64,000 nucleotides of DNA from Harmonia axyridis. Lineage: Eukaryota > Arthropoda > Insecta > Coleoptera > Coccinellidae. Shown here piece after piece: positions 1 to 10,105 of this stretch (positions within the stretch are counted from its first letter, which is position 1; the number at the start of each line of letters is the position of its first letter). Location: positions 20,586,501-20,650,500 of the forward strand of contig NC_059504.1 in NCBI RefSeq assembly GCF_914767665.1, given 5' to 3'. The notes below the pieces were generated by a model. It saw nothing but the letters and a program-made list of their open reading frames with translations, made no database searches and was not told the origin of the DNA. The position numbers and the translations under genes were made by a program.

Positions 1-508
1 AATAAACATAGATAGAGGGAGTATACGCAATTTATACATGTCTCCAACATGGTTAGATTACGTTGTCGGATTGTGATATATTTTCAAATCCACAATTTTA
101 CTATATCGTTGTTTGGCAACTTTCGCTCTCCTAGTGTCGGTTGTTTCACTTCGTTTGGCGCGCTTGAAGTTTGTTTTCTGAATTTCTGATATATTTGGGT
201 ATTTATTTCGATATATTTTGAGTTAATATGAAACGTTGATTCAATATGGGACATAAGAAGTGCGTTCTTTGTGGAGAAACTCGCGAATTAAGTGAAATAT
301 CGTATCACTGATATGTTTTCATTTCCGCGCGTTTCATGTCAAATTTGATAGTTCATGTTGGAGACAAAATTTGCTTACTAAAAATGACATATGCTCCCTC
401 TGTTTATGTTTATTACCTTGAGGTCAGGACCAATGATAAACATTTGGAAGACTATGTAAATTAATTATAAGTTTTGGTACTCCCTCTATCTATGTTTATT
501 ACTCTGAG
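1..508. mobile_element. P-like THAP-stub element, truncated by window edge
   Basis: The window starts inside the terminal repeat AATAAACATAGATAGAGGGA; the inverted copy ends at 508 in ..TATTACTCTGAG. A second, slightly diverged inverted end lies at 388-422, so this is a compound or internally deleted copy. Bases 246-308 on the plus strand read MGHKKCVLCGETRELSEISY and then stop, which resembles the beginning of a THAP zinc finger (CxxC near the N terminus). The same family occurs at 3640-3772, 10813-12334 and 57821-58120. Confidence 0.65.
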
Positions 509-623
509 GTACCTACACTTTAATTCTCGTTTGTTTAGGAAAATTGTGAAAAATAACATTTGTTCAGAAAAATTCGACAATGCCAGAATTGATTAGGGCC
601 AAACACGTAAAAATAATACTTAC

Positions 624-738
624 AACTGCATCCCCTAGATTCATGATAATAGATGTATTCTTGACTTGCATTTGCAATTTCAGTATGTTCAAGGAGTACT
701 TCGATGTGAAATTTAGTCGTAGGTTCTTCAAACGAATA
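624..738 (-). CDS. Exon 4 of group-7-allergen-like gene
   Basis: Acceptor GTTTTTAG and donor GTT|GTAAGT, ending in phase 0. It reads IRLKNLRLNF.. ..SIIMNLGDAV, the basic/hydrophobic strand pattern expected after exon 3. The next exon would lie left of base 1. Confidence 0.7.
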
Positions 739-3700
739 CTAAAAACAAAAAATAATATGTAATGTCAAAATTTCTATAACATGAAGATTGAATAGGGTTT
801 TTGTCTGTAATTTTAAAATTTTGAGCCGGGAATGGTATCAAACAATAAGGCTCTACACACTGATATCGAATTCGTCCTCAAATTCTTTCTGTCCGTATAT
901 CCTACGGTGAACACAATAATTCCCAAAGTTCTAGAAAATTCAAATTTTCAATAATTGGTAAATATGGCCGGACGAAGTTTTAATTACTAATAATTTAAAA
1001 ACTACCGATTCGATCAAAATGAAATGTTGTATTTAGACGTGAAATAACATATTTTAAGTTTCATGCAAAATTTATGTCAATCTCGTCAAAATTCCAGAAT
1101 AATATCGAAAAAATATTACTCAATTTTGGTTGTATAAAATAACAACATCAAGCTTCATGTGAAATTTCAAGCCGATCACATCATCAAAACCGTAGAAATT
1201 TCAAGAAGAATATTGAAAAATATATCCGGTCAGTTTGAGATTGTACATAGATATATACAAGGTGATCCTATATTGAAGGTACAAAAGAAAATGACATATT
1301 CCTCGAATCATTTTAAGAAGAAAGTCCTAGGCCCGCAAATGTTTTGCGTTCGAGATACAGGGTGTTAAAATTCATTTTTTCTTATATCACCTTCCCTTCA
1401 CAAAATATTTAACTGAAATTTGGCGTAGATATTTCATTTTAAATTTTTCATCATTTGATATGCTAATTTTGAATGCAAATTTACAGGGTAATATTTTTCT
1501 GAGGCACTGCCCGCTTTTTTCTACCAGAACATTTTTTTTTGACGGACTACTGGTAGTATACCTAAATAAATGTAAAAATAATTTTTGGTCCAGTACTACA
1601 CTTTTTGGCTTCTTGTAGTTCAGTTCAAGGAAAAATTTCAAACAAATCTCTAGTACCTAATGTCCAGGAAAATCCAAATAATCATTAAGATCCAGCTAGT
1701 AAGTTGTGATGAATAAACTAATTATAAAGTTTGATTTTTATTTACCCAGTCTGTAGCGAAGATAAATAAAGATTCGATAAACTGTTTATGTATTATGGTG
1801 ATTTAATTCCTATAAAATTTGTAAACCTATTCTGAATTTCAAAAATAGAAAAAGTAATGATCATGTGGAGAAACATAGAATCCCTTTTTCCTAAATTTTC
1901 TGTACATTCTGGTGTCTCTCCGAAAATTGTCTTTTCAATGATTTACTCACTTTGCAGGTCCTTCTCCATACATGGGCAGGATTGAACCGAATAACAAATC
2001 GGAAAAGTAATTGGTATTTATGTTTATACTTGGGATGTCCACTATTACAGTCAGAGCGCTTTTCATCATATTTACGCTAACCGATGAAGCATTGAAATTT
2101 TTAGCTCCAATTTCAATCAAATCGGTTAAAATGAAGCTGCCACTGAAAAGAAAAATGTGTTATCAAACTTTGTGCAATGCACCAATTTCCTTATATCAGA
2201 ATTATATTTTTAATTATATTATATAATACAAGATGTCTCAAAAGAATGATTATATTTGTTTAGCTTACTGCGTCAATCGGTAGCCTGGCTCTTGGTAATT
2301 AAGTCATTGTGGAGAGTTTCTCGGGAGCGGATCGTGCATTGTGCGTACGCAAATTTTACAAAAATGATAACTCTGCGAGTATAGCGCCTTATAACATATC
2401 CATTCCATACATTCAATATTTTTATTCAAAAATTGAGGAAAATTAGTTCTGCTGATCTTGTAATTGATTTAGCATTAGTATGCCAAATTTTTGGGAGAGC
2501 CCTTCTGCTCCCCCTGGAGTCGCCACTGTTCCTCTCACTCCTTCTTCACTAGATAACCTAAAACTCGGGTGCCCAAGGTCACTCAGAACGGGTTAATCTG
2601 TCTGTTCGTGATGATTCTGACCTTTCCATTCGGAAGCTCGAAAATGCTTTGAATATGCATAGATAATCGCTAGACCGCATTTTGCACGAAGATCTAAAGA
2701 TGATATAACAAGAAGGAATGGTTCTAGCTGGATGAAGTTACTTCATACATGTTCAATGTGTCGCTGCCACAAGTAAGTCGAATTTTTTCAGGCAAATTTA
2801 TCTCCTGGAAAGGTGACATTCATTGCGTTTCGACTTTATAAATCGCTCGAACATTCTGCTTTTTTTTTTATATTATTGAATAAAAGAACTGGATGATGCT
2901 GATGAATTGTTTGTAATTATTGAATTTGATAAAAAAATTATTTTTTTTTAATTAAAAAAAATTAAATTCATTCTTCCAGGAATCCAGATTTCTTGGAAAA
3001 AGTAGGTAATGCCGCCCTCCATTATTTGCCTTCCCTCTAGAGCGGGTCCTGCGGTGTCAGGTTCTTCTGCCCAGTTTTGATTTTGTAAAAAGCTTGAAAC
3101 TTTTGTTTTATTTTTCTTTAAGATTATCGTGTGAAACAATCAGATTATGCGGATGAACCATTATTTTAAATTCTAATGTATCAACGCCCAACACTAGTTA
3201 ATTTGATGTAAAAAATGAAAAATATAATATAATGGAATGTGCTATGAGCTAATAAAATTTCTTATATTTCTCAAGAAGGATAAGTAGGAAATAGTGAAAT
3301 GGAATCACTTCTCGTATATTTTGCATTCCATTCTGAGGAATCATCATTCTGATTGGAGAATTGTAAAGAAAAATAATCCAGAGCTGGCCCAAGTGGCAAT
3401 AAAATTCGGCAGCGTTCAGCAAAGCGAACACCAATAAGCCTGATGAATGTATGTGCATAATGCAGCACCTTTGATGGTTTTTGATGTTGATTAAATTTCC
3501 TTAAATTCCTGTTGTTGCTGACCGAATGTAATCTCATTCGGTACTTTGAATTTCTACACATGTGATTTTTTGTTGATCAAGCTTGAAATGCCGCCCTTGA
3601 ATTTTGCCGCCCTAGGCGACCGCCTACCTTGCCTATAGCGACAGCAGTTGTTTCACGTCGTTTGGCGAGCTTGAAGTTTGTTTTCTGAATTTCTGATATA

Positions 3701-5621
3701 TTCGTATTAGATATTTATTTCAATATATTTTGAGTTAATATGCTCCCTCTATTTATGATAATTATTACTCTGAGGTTAGATTGAATGAATGTCTTCAACG
3801 CGAGGGTATAGACATTCGTATGATATTATTTTTTTGGAATTATTCCCAAATAATGTATTTTCCTAATTGATAAATATTTTTTCGACAAATGTATTTTTTT
3901 ATAAAATTTCGTGTGAGACATCTTATATTTGAATGTGAAATAAATTATTCAAGGTTTTAGTTTTGTAGAATTATAAAGAGTTTCAAAAGTAGAGTATAAG
4001 TAAGTATGCTTACTTCGCCAAATTTTCATATGGAAGAGATATATTCAGTTTAGCGATACTTATTGGTTCAGGAACTACAGCTCTTACAGAGTCCAGCAGT
4101 TTCTTGATTATTCCACTTATTATGTCAGAAATCGAACCTCCAAGAGAAGGAAAACCTGAAATATTTGAAAAATAAAATTTAAATTACTACGAAAGCACCA
4201 TACTATTTTTTCTTTATGTAAGTTTCGTGCATTTCATAATAGAACTGAAATGTTTCGGTTACTGTTATAATTTCACGAGTACCAGTTTATAGAAAGAACT
4301 AAGAATAAACAATGCGGAAATTATATTAGTGTAAAACATTTTGCTAATATAGGTATTTTGAATGAGTTGTTATTCTGGATTTCAACTACACTAGAACAAA
4401 CTTTCCAAAGTTAAGTAATGAATCGTCATGAAACTCTGGAATATTGTCGAACGAAATTTTGCAAATATTTTTAGTTTAGTGTAAAACATGAATAAGAGCT
4501 TCTTCAAAATTTACTTGATAAAAATCGGAAATAGGCGTAAGCAGTTCGCCATTTCGTATTTACTAGATCACTCCCAAACAGTGGCGGATTTACAAATTTG
4601 CCGCCTGTAGGCTTTTCAACTTATGCCGCCTCTGAATTGTGATACGTTAGTTCACAATCATATCAATCACATTTTCTTTCAATAAGATTCTAACTATGAT
4701 TTGCCCCATCATCGCTGTTGCATCAACTTTTCCCGGATAGTTTGTAAAATTGGGAAGTATCGTGTCAGATCCTTGATTATTTTCTCTGCAAACAATATCT
4801 CAACCATGTACTAAAGTAAGGTAAGATATAAGTATGGCTTAAAACTATACAATACTTACATAATATAAATAAAGCTTAAACAGAAAATATACATTTGGCG
4901 AACGTTGATGAATATTTTTCATTACACTGACAGTTTAAAAGCAATACAATAAATTTCCTTTTTTAATAATCTATTAGTACTATCTACAGTTTAAGTTGAA
5001 TTTTAAAAGCATTACAATATCTTTTTGCGAGACTTCAAATTTGCAAAATCATTAATAATACTCGTATCATCGTACTTACTAAATCTTATTCACTAGTATA
5101 TTTAATAGAGAGTTTAGCAACTGTTGATGTTGAGATATTAAGTATTTAGCTCTCTATATAGGACTTTATTTCGATTTTTGTCAAATGTTTTATTTTTTCT
5201 CCAATTTTTGAAATTCGTGTTTTGTGTAAATTTTTTTGAATTCTGTAAATTGAAATTGGCGCCCTGAGCTTCATCCTGCTTGTAAATCCGCCACTGCTGC
5301 CAAATTTTTTTCATCAATAAAACAAACCGATATGAATTGTATATTCATAACGAGTTTAGTTGACTTTCACTTTTCTCAGTTCGTAGCAAATAAAATAAGA
5401 TTTTTCCCATTAATTTTTCTATTTTTTTATGTATAAAATGCCGTCGACCAAAAATCTATTCGAATATGAACATTTATTGAAAATGCACCTATATAATAAT
5501 AAATCGACGTTAAATTTTCGAAAAACATACCTCCCAATTTATACTCATCAGAACCAACGGACTGGTCCGCTGAAATACCGACAATTAAAACGAAAAGTAA
5601 GAACAACTTCATCGTGCTCAT
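624..5621 (-). CDS. Secreted group-7-allergen-like protein, 5' part (4 exons)
   Basis: Four exons join in phase on the minus strand: 5621-5531, 4155-4014, 2142-1951 and 738-624, each with GT..AG borders, giving 180 residues before the gene leaves the window on the left. The protein opens with a signal peptide (MSTMKLFLLFVLIVGISA) and continues through an amphipathic segment (KKLLDSVRAVVPEPISIAKL). Later motifs are GSFILTDLIEIGAKNF, an alternating hydrophobic stretch, YGEGPA and a terminal NLGDAV. This pattern matches, from memory, the insect mite-group-7-allergen-like / JHBP-like secreted family, whose members bind lipids or other hydrophobic ligands outside the cell. The exon structure is seen; the family is recognised by pattern only; the ligand is unknown. 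Intron 1 contains a hAT MITE, and the intron after exon 4 carries a P-like element. Confidence 0.72.
1240..1790. repeat. Old interspersed repeat (family R1), copy 1
   Basis: This stretch matches 54460-54915 and the two flanks of the P-like insertion (10630-10812 plus 12343-12530), and matches 56340-56640 in inverse orientation. Shared landmarks are CAGTGCCCGCTTCTTTCC-like and GTCCAGTACTACACTTTTTG segments. Copies are roughly 75-80% alike by eye. No coding capacity was recognised. Confidence 0.65.
1951..2142 (-). CDS. Exon 3 of group-7-allergen-like gene
   Basis: Acceptor CTTTTCAG and donor AA|GTGAGT. It encodes the most family-like segment: GSFILTDLIEIGAKNF near the start and FGSILPMYGEGPA at the end, with beta-type alternating hydrophobics between them. 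Confidence 0.78.
2230..3630. other. Gene-free stretch inside intron 2/3 region
   Basis: No convincing exon was seen. A GC-richer patch near 3005-3065 has an open frame on the minus strand and resembles decayed repeat sequence. Another patch near 3585-3640 (GCCGCCCTAGGCGACCGCC) looks like transposon debris. Confidence 0.4.
3640..3772. mobile_element. P-like family, short terminal fragment
   Basis: Repeats the subterminal sequence seen at 140-235 (GTTTCACGTCGTTTGGCGAG) and ends in the family terminus TATTACTCTGAG. The THAP-like stub is missing. Confidence 0.6.
4014..4155 (-). CDS. Exon 2 of group-7-allergen-like gene
   Basis: Acceptor TTTCAG and donor AA|GTAAGC. It encodes GFPSLGGSISDIISGIIKKL and then a segment ending NISLPYENLA. 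Phases 1 and 2 match the neighbouring exons exactly. Confidence 0.75.
4579..5296. mobile_element. hAT MITE, 718 bp
   Basis: Terminal inverted repeats CAGTGGCGGATTTACAA at both ends, flanked by an 8-bp target duplication with one mismatch (CTCCCAAA at 4571-4578, CTGCCAAA at 5297-5304). CAGTGGCG ends and 8-bp duplications are typical of hAT. There is no transposase inside, so it is non-autonomous. It lies in intron 1 of the group-7-allergen-like gene. Confidence 0.85.
5531..5621 (-). CDS. Exon 1 of group-7-allergen-like gene (signal peptide)
   Basis: Encodes about 30 residues: a hydrophobic signal peptide, then a short acidic stretch ending DEYKLG. The donor is G|GTATGT and leaves phase 1. An in-frame second Met three codons in is an alternative start. 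The open frame beyond the donor is intron read-through. Confidence 0.75.
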
Positions 5622-5649
5622 TCAATAGTCACACATCAAAATAATATTA

Positions 5650-6755
5650 TGCCGAATAAAACTGAAATGCCTCCAGTTGAATTGACTCTATTTATTAATT
5701 TCAAATTTCCTTCAATTACAATATTACTGATAATATCTTTTGAGTGTTCAGGTAGCTATCTATGTATTGTTCTTTTAGATCTCTCAGTTATCAAGGAAAT
5801 TCATTATTATCAACAATATCATTAGTGAAATATGTCAAATGATTGATTAATATCAAATTATCGGATATGAATCGATTATTTTAAGAAAATTCAATGCTGA
5901 TCAACAATGTTTTCCTCATCAGTATAGGTATTTATAAGTTGAAAAATTGTTGACGATAAAACACTTGCATTTTATTTGGTGATCAAATCTGTAGTGGTTT
6001 ATTGAATGCGAAAATGGGATTTTTGATTAGTAACGAATACAACAAGAATATTATTCATAGGTTTCTTCAACTTCGATCTTCAAATTTGAGTAGAAGTTGA
6101 CCAAGTTATACTTACGTAGGTACATCATTTATAAATTTGTGATAGAAAATCTTCTTTTACAAAAAAAAAAACGTTCGTTCATTAATGCGCGCATTGTAGG
6201 CCACAGAACTATTGAAATAATTTATTTTATGAGATGTTTTTTAAAGTTTTTAAAGTCATTTATTATCATATCATTGTTGTCGATTATTAGACAATTCTTT
6301 TCTTCGATATTCTGCTTGCAAGAAGCTCGAAATCATGAATAGAATCACCGAGATGGTTAACTCATTTTGTTTTGAATTTAATTTTATGCAGCGTGTTACA
6401 ATACTTAGTAGGTACTGAGGATTTCAGAATGAAGAAAAGTTGTATGGAAAAAATGGTGAAATGGGTGGAGAATAAAAATTAATGAGACAGTTCAAGTTAA
6501 ATACTCATTTCAATATCCAGTTATCCGAATCTTCATCAACAAAATATCTGAGTATGCATCTTGATAAACAACTTTCCCTAAAAGAACATATAAAAAAAAG
6601 AAAACATAAGTTAAAGATTTTTATTGGTTGATTGGTAGAAAATCCAAATTATCACTTGAAAATAATCATCAATCCTATCTGGACTTATGGATGTTTAGGT
6701 GAATATAACTTGTCCATAATACAGAGAATCTAATCCAATTCCATTGGATTTGTTT
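5650..6755. other. AT-rich intergenic region
   Basis: Upstream side of the minus-strand secreted gene; its promoter is probably within the first few hundred bases. No coding sequence or repeat was recognised. Confidence 0.4.
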
Positions 6756-7585
6756 TTCTGACATTTTTAATGAGCTTTTGATGTGATTGCACTGACATTT
6801 TGATTAGTTTTTAATGACATTTTGATTCGATTTTATTAACCTTTCGATTTGATTTTGATGACATTTTGATTTAATTCCAATGACATTATGATTCATTCTT
6901 AAAGACCTTTCGATTTTATTTTAATGACATTTTGATTTGTTTTTAATGATCTTTTGATTTGTTTTTGATGACCTTGTGATAAGACGTTAATGAGCTTTTG
7001 ATTTGATTAGTTTTTAATGATTTTTCGATTCGTTTTTGATGACATTTTGATTCGTTTCTAATGACCTTCTGATTTTTTTTATGACATTTGATTCGTTTTT
7101 TAATGAATTTTTGATTTATTTTCAATGAGCTTTTGATTTTGATTTGATTTTAATGACATTTTGATTCGTTTTTAATGATTCTTTGATTTGTTTCTGGTGA
7201 CCTTCTTTTAATGAGATTTTGATTTGATTAGTTTTTAATGATCTTTTTATTCGTTTTTAATGACCTTCTGATTTTTTTTAGACATATTATTCGTTTTTAA
7301 TGAATTTTTGGTTTGTTTTTAATAAGCTCTTGGTTTTGATATAGTTTCAATGACATTTGATTCGTTTTTAATGAATTTTTGATTTGTTCTCAATGAGCTT
7401 TTGATTTGATTTTAATGACATTCTGATTAGTTTTTGATGACCTTTCGATTTGATTTCAATGACATTTTGATTCGTTTTTAAGGAATTTTTGATTTGTTTT
7501 TAATGAGATTTTGATTTGATTTCAATGACATTTTGATTAATTTTTGATGATCTTTTGATTTGTTTTTAATGACATTTCGATTCCA
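6756..7585. repeat. Degenerate minisatellite, about 830 bp
   Basis: Runs of a unit near 23 bp, consensus about TTTTAATGACATTTTGATTY, repeated more than 30 times with many point changes and small length changes. The Lys/Asn-rich open frame on the minus strand (7125-6943) is a by-product of the repeat and is not counted as a gene. Confidence 0.85.
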
Positions 7586-7589
7586 AGAA

Positions 7590-8070
7590 TTCCAATCCAA
7601 AATTCTAAGGATATAGTCAACCCGCCTTGTCATGTTACGAATGATGAATGAAACACTTCGTATTCAAAAGTTCCTTATGTAGTCCTTATCCAGGACTGAA
7701 GTAACAGACATCACACAAAACTAGGACGCCATCCAAACCATTGATCGAACTAGTGATCTGAACTCAAACAAACAGGTGACTAAAGCCAAAATGGCTAGCG
7801 GATGTGAACAATTCCTGAGGACTTGTCACTGGAAAAGACTTCATGCATAATGCCACTTGAGAGCTTCTAGCTCTGAATCAGCAAATTCGGATTGTTTGTA
7901 ATACATTTTCAATTAAAAAAATGAATAAATTGTACAGTTTTGTCGTCTTAACTAAAGGTCAACCTATTATGTTTTAAGATAGAGAAGACATCGCCGTCGA
8001 AACGGAGCTGTAAACAAAAATGAGAATTTTTCAACTGAAAGAGTAGGACCTGAAAAGCACACCTAACACC
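7590..8070. other. Intergenic, nothing recognised
   Basis: Moderately AT-rich unique-looking sequence between the minisatellite and the foldback at 8077; no exon or repeat was recognised. Confidence 0.3.
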
Positions 8071-8076
8071 ACTGTA

Positions 8077-9138
8077 CCGGGTTTTTCACCATAATTTGAC
8101 CCCCCCCCCCTTCAACTTTGTTACTAAAAGAGGTACAAAAAAATGTTTTCTACAAAAGTTTCACTAAATCGACAAGTGTTTTTTAAAATGATTTCACAAA
8201 ACGAAATATATACAGAGTGGGCGACATATTGATAGCAACTTAATTTTTTCAAATGGAACACCCTGTATATTCTTTTATATTTGACTAGCTCTTTTTCCCA
8301 TGATTTCGAATATATAACCATAGTATCCTTATACTATGATATAACATGTTTGGCCTATCTCTCTTATTCTGAGTACCACAGAGTTTCAAATTTTAAGAAC
8401 CACCTGGCATGCTGAGTAATCACTTTTCAAGTGGTAGGCTGCGATAACTCAAAATGCCCTTTTTTGAGTTATCTCGTTGGCAATTTGACTATATGTCATA
8501 TCGTTGCCAACGAGATAACTAAAAAAAGGGCATTTTGAGTTATCACAGCCTACCACTTGAAAAGTGATTACTCAGCATGCCAGTTGGTTCTTAAAATGCC
8601 TGAAAACTGATTCAGTAATCAGTTTTCAAGTAGGTAGTAGCCTGCGATAACTCGAAATGCCCTTTTTTGAGTTATCTCGTTGGCAACGATATGAAATATA
8701 GTTAAATTGCCAACGCGATAACTCAAAAATGGGCATTTTAAGAACCACCTGGCATGCTGAGTAATCAATTTTCAAGTGGTAGGCTGCGATAACTCAAAAT
8801 GCCCTTTTCTGAGTTATTTCGTTGGCAATTTGACTATATATACCTCAGAATAAGAGAGATAGGCCAAACATATGTTATATCATAGTATAAGGATACTATG
8901 GTTAAATATTCGAAATCAGGGGAAAAAGAGCTAGTCAAATATAGAAAAATATACAGGGTGTTCCATTTGAAAAAATGAAGTTGCTATCAATATGTTGCCC
9001 ACTCTGTATATATTTCGTTTTGTGAAATCATTTGAAAAAACACTAGTCGATTTCGTGAAACTTTTGTAGAAAACATTTTTTTGCACCTCTTTTAGTAAGA
9101 AAATTAAAGGGGGGGTCAAATTATGGTGAAAAACCCGG
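8077..9138. mobile_element. Foldback (long inverted repeat) element, 1.06 kb
   Basis: Both ends read CCGGGTTTTTCACCATAATT in inverse orientation, with TA on each side. The arms continue inwards through the same sequence on both sides. The middle (8400-8830) holds several shorter copies of a hairpin motif (ATAACTCAAAATGCCC.. / ..TTGGCAATTTGACTATAT) in alternating orientation. No open frame of note. It could extrude or be transcribed as a very long hairpin. Confidence 0.85.
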
Positions 9139-9144
9139 TAATTA

Positions 9145-9860
9145 TTGAGAGGGAATACCACCACGTGACCTCTCAGTTCAAAACAAAATTATAGATTTTT
9201 CCTCTTACAATTTCCTCAACCACCAATTTTCGTGGGGTTTTTACATAATTTCTCTCAACAATAATCTACATACTGAAATAATCTACATATTAAATAATGT
9301 TTTTAATTTGTGAACGAAAAAAAATTTTTGGTACCTTTTCACTTTTTGCAGAAGAATTGATTATATGTTCAATGTATATTTTTAAAATCTTCGTGAAGAC
9401 AAAACCTGAAAAAATCACTACAAAAGAGGTAAAACTATAGTTTTGAGAATAAAATGTTCGACCGTCGTACAGTACTGGCCTCAACTTATAATTATGTTCC
9501 GTAAAGACAAAGAAGATAAAATGAATATACAACCTCGTACACCGTACAAATTTTGGTCATTGCAGCAGCGCCAGGGGAGAAATGAATGGGTAACTAATGT
9601 TTGACTGATACGCGGAAAGCCACGCAGTGGTAATCCCTCTTAAGTCTAAATTCAACTCGAAATCCATATCTTCGGTGATTTTCTATGAGACTTTATAATA
9701 AAATCACAGAAAATTTCATTCGAATCAAACAGTCAGCAGCATAACGTCAGAATATGTCAAGTTGATATTGAACAATGGGGAAGATTTGCTCGAAAAAGTC
9801 GAATGAAGTAGGGTTGTTTTTAAATGAGACACCTAAAATTTTCTGATTTATTTTTATTGC
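9145..9860. other. Upstream region of the adenylate-kinase-like gene
   Basis: No repeat was recognised. A polypyrimidine tract and CAG at 9847-9862 look like a splice acceptor, so a 5' untranslated exon and the promoter should lie within this stretch or upstream. Confidence 0.45.
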
Positions 9861-9892
9861 AGATACCAACTTTACAACGTCTTCGTTACGAT

Positions 9893-10105
9893 ATGTCTTC
9901 CTTAAATTTACCAAATTCCACTTTCATATGGTTTTTAGGATTGCCTGGTTCTGGAAGAAAAACTCACGCCCATTTACTCTGTGAAAAATTAGGTCTTATT
10001 GAAATCAATGTTGTAGAAATACTTAGAAATGAAAGTAAGAAAGATACAGATAGAGGAAAGAAACTCAGTCAGTTGTTCAAAGGTCAAATTAAGAAGGTTG
10101 CAGAT
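9893..10105 (+). CDS. Exon 1 (coding) of adenylate-kinase-like gene
   Basis: Starts at the ATG that follows an acceptor-like CAG (9860-9862) and ends at D|GTGAGG. It carries the P-loop and the NVVEILRNE segment. The upstream ATG at 9824 lies before the acceptor and is probably intronic. Confidence 0.72.

Noticed and set aside
6943..7125. Lys/Asn-rich open frame on the minus strand
   Set aside because: It is a direct translation of the minisatellite unit; no start context or homology.
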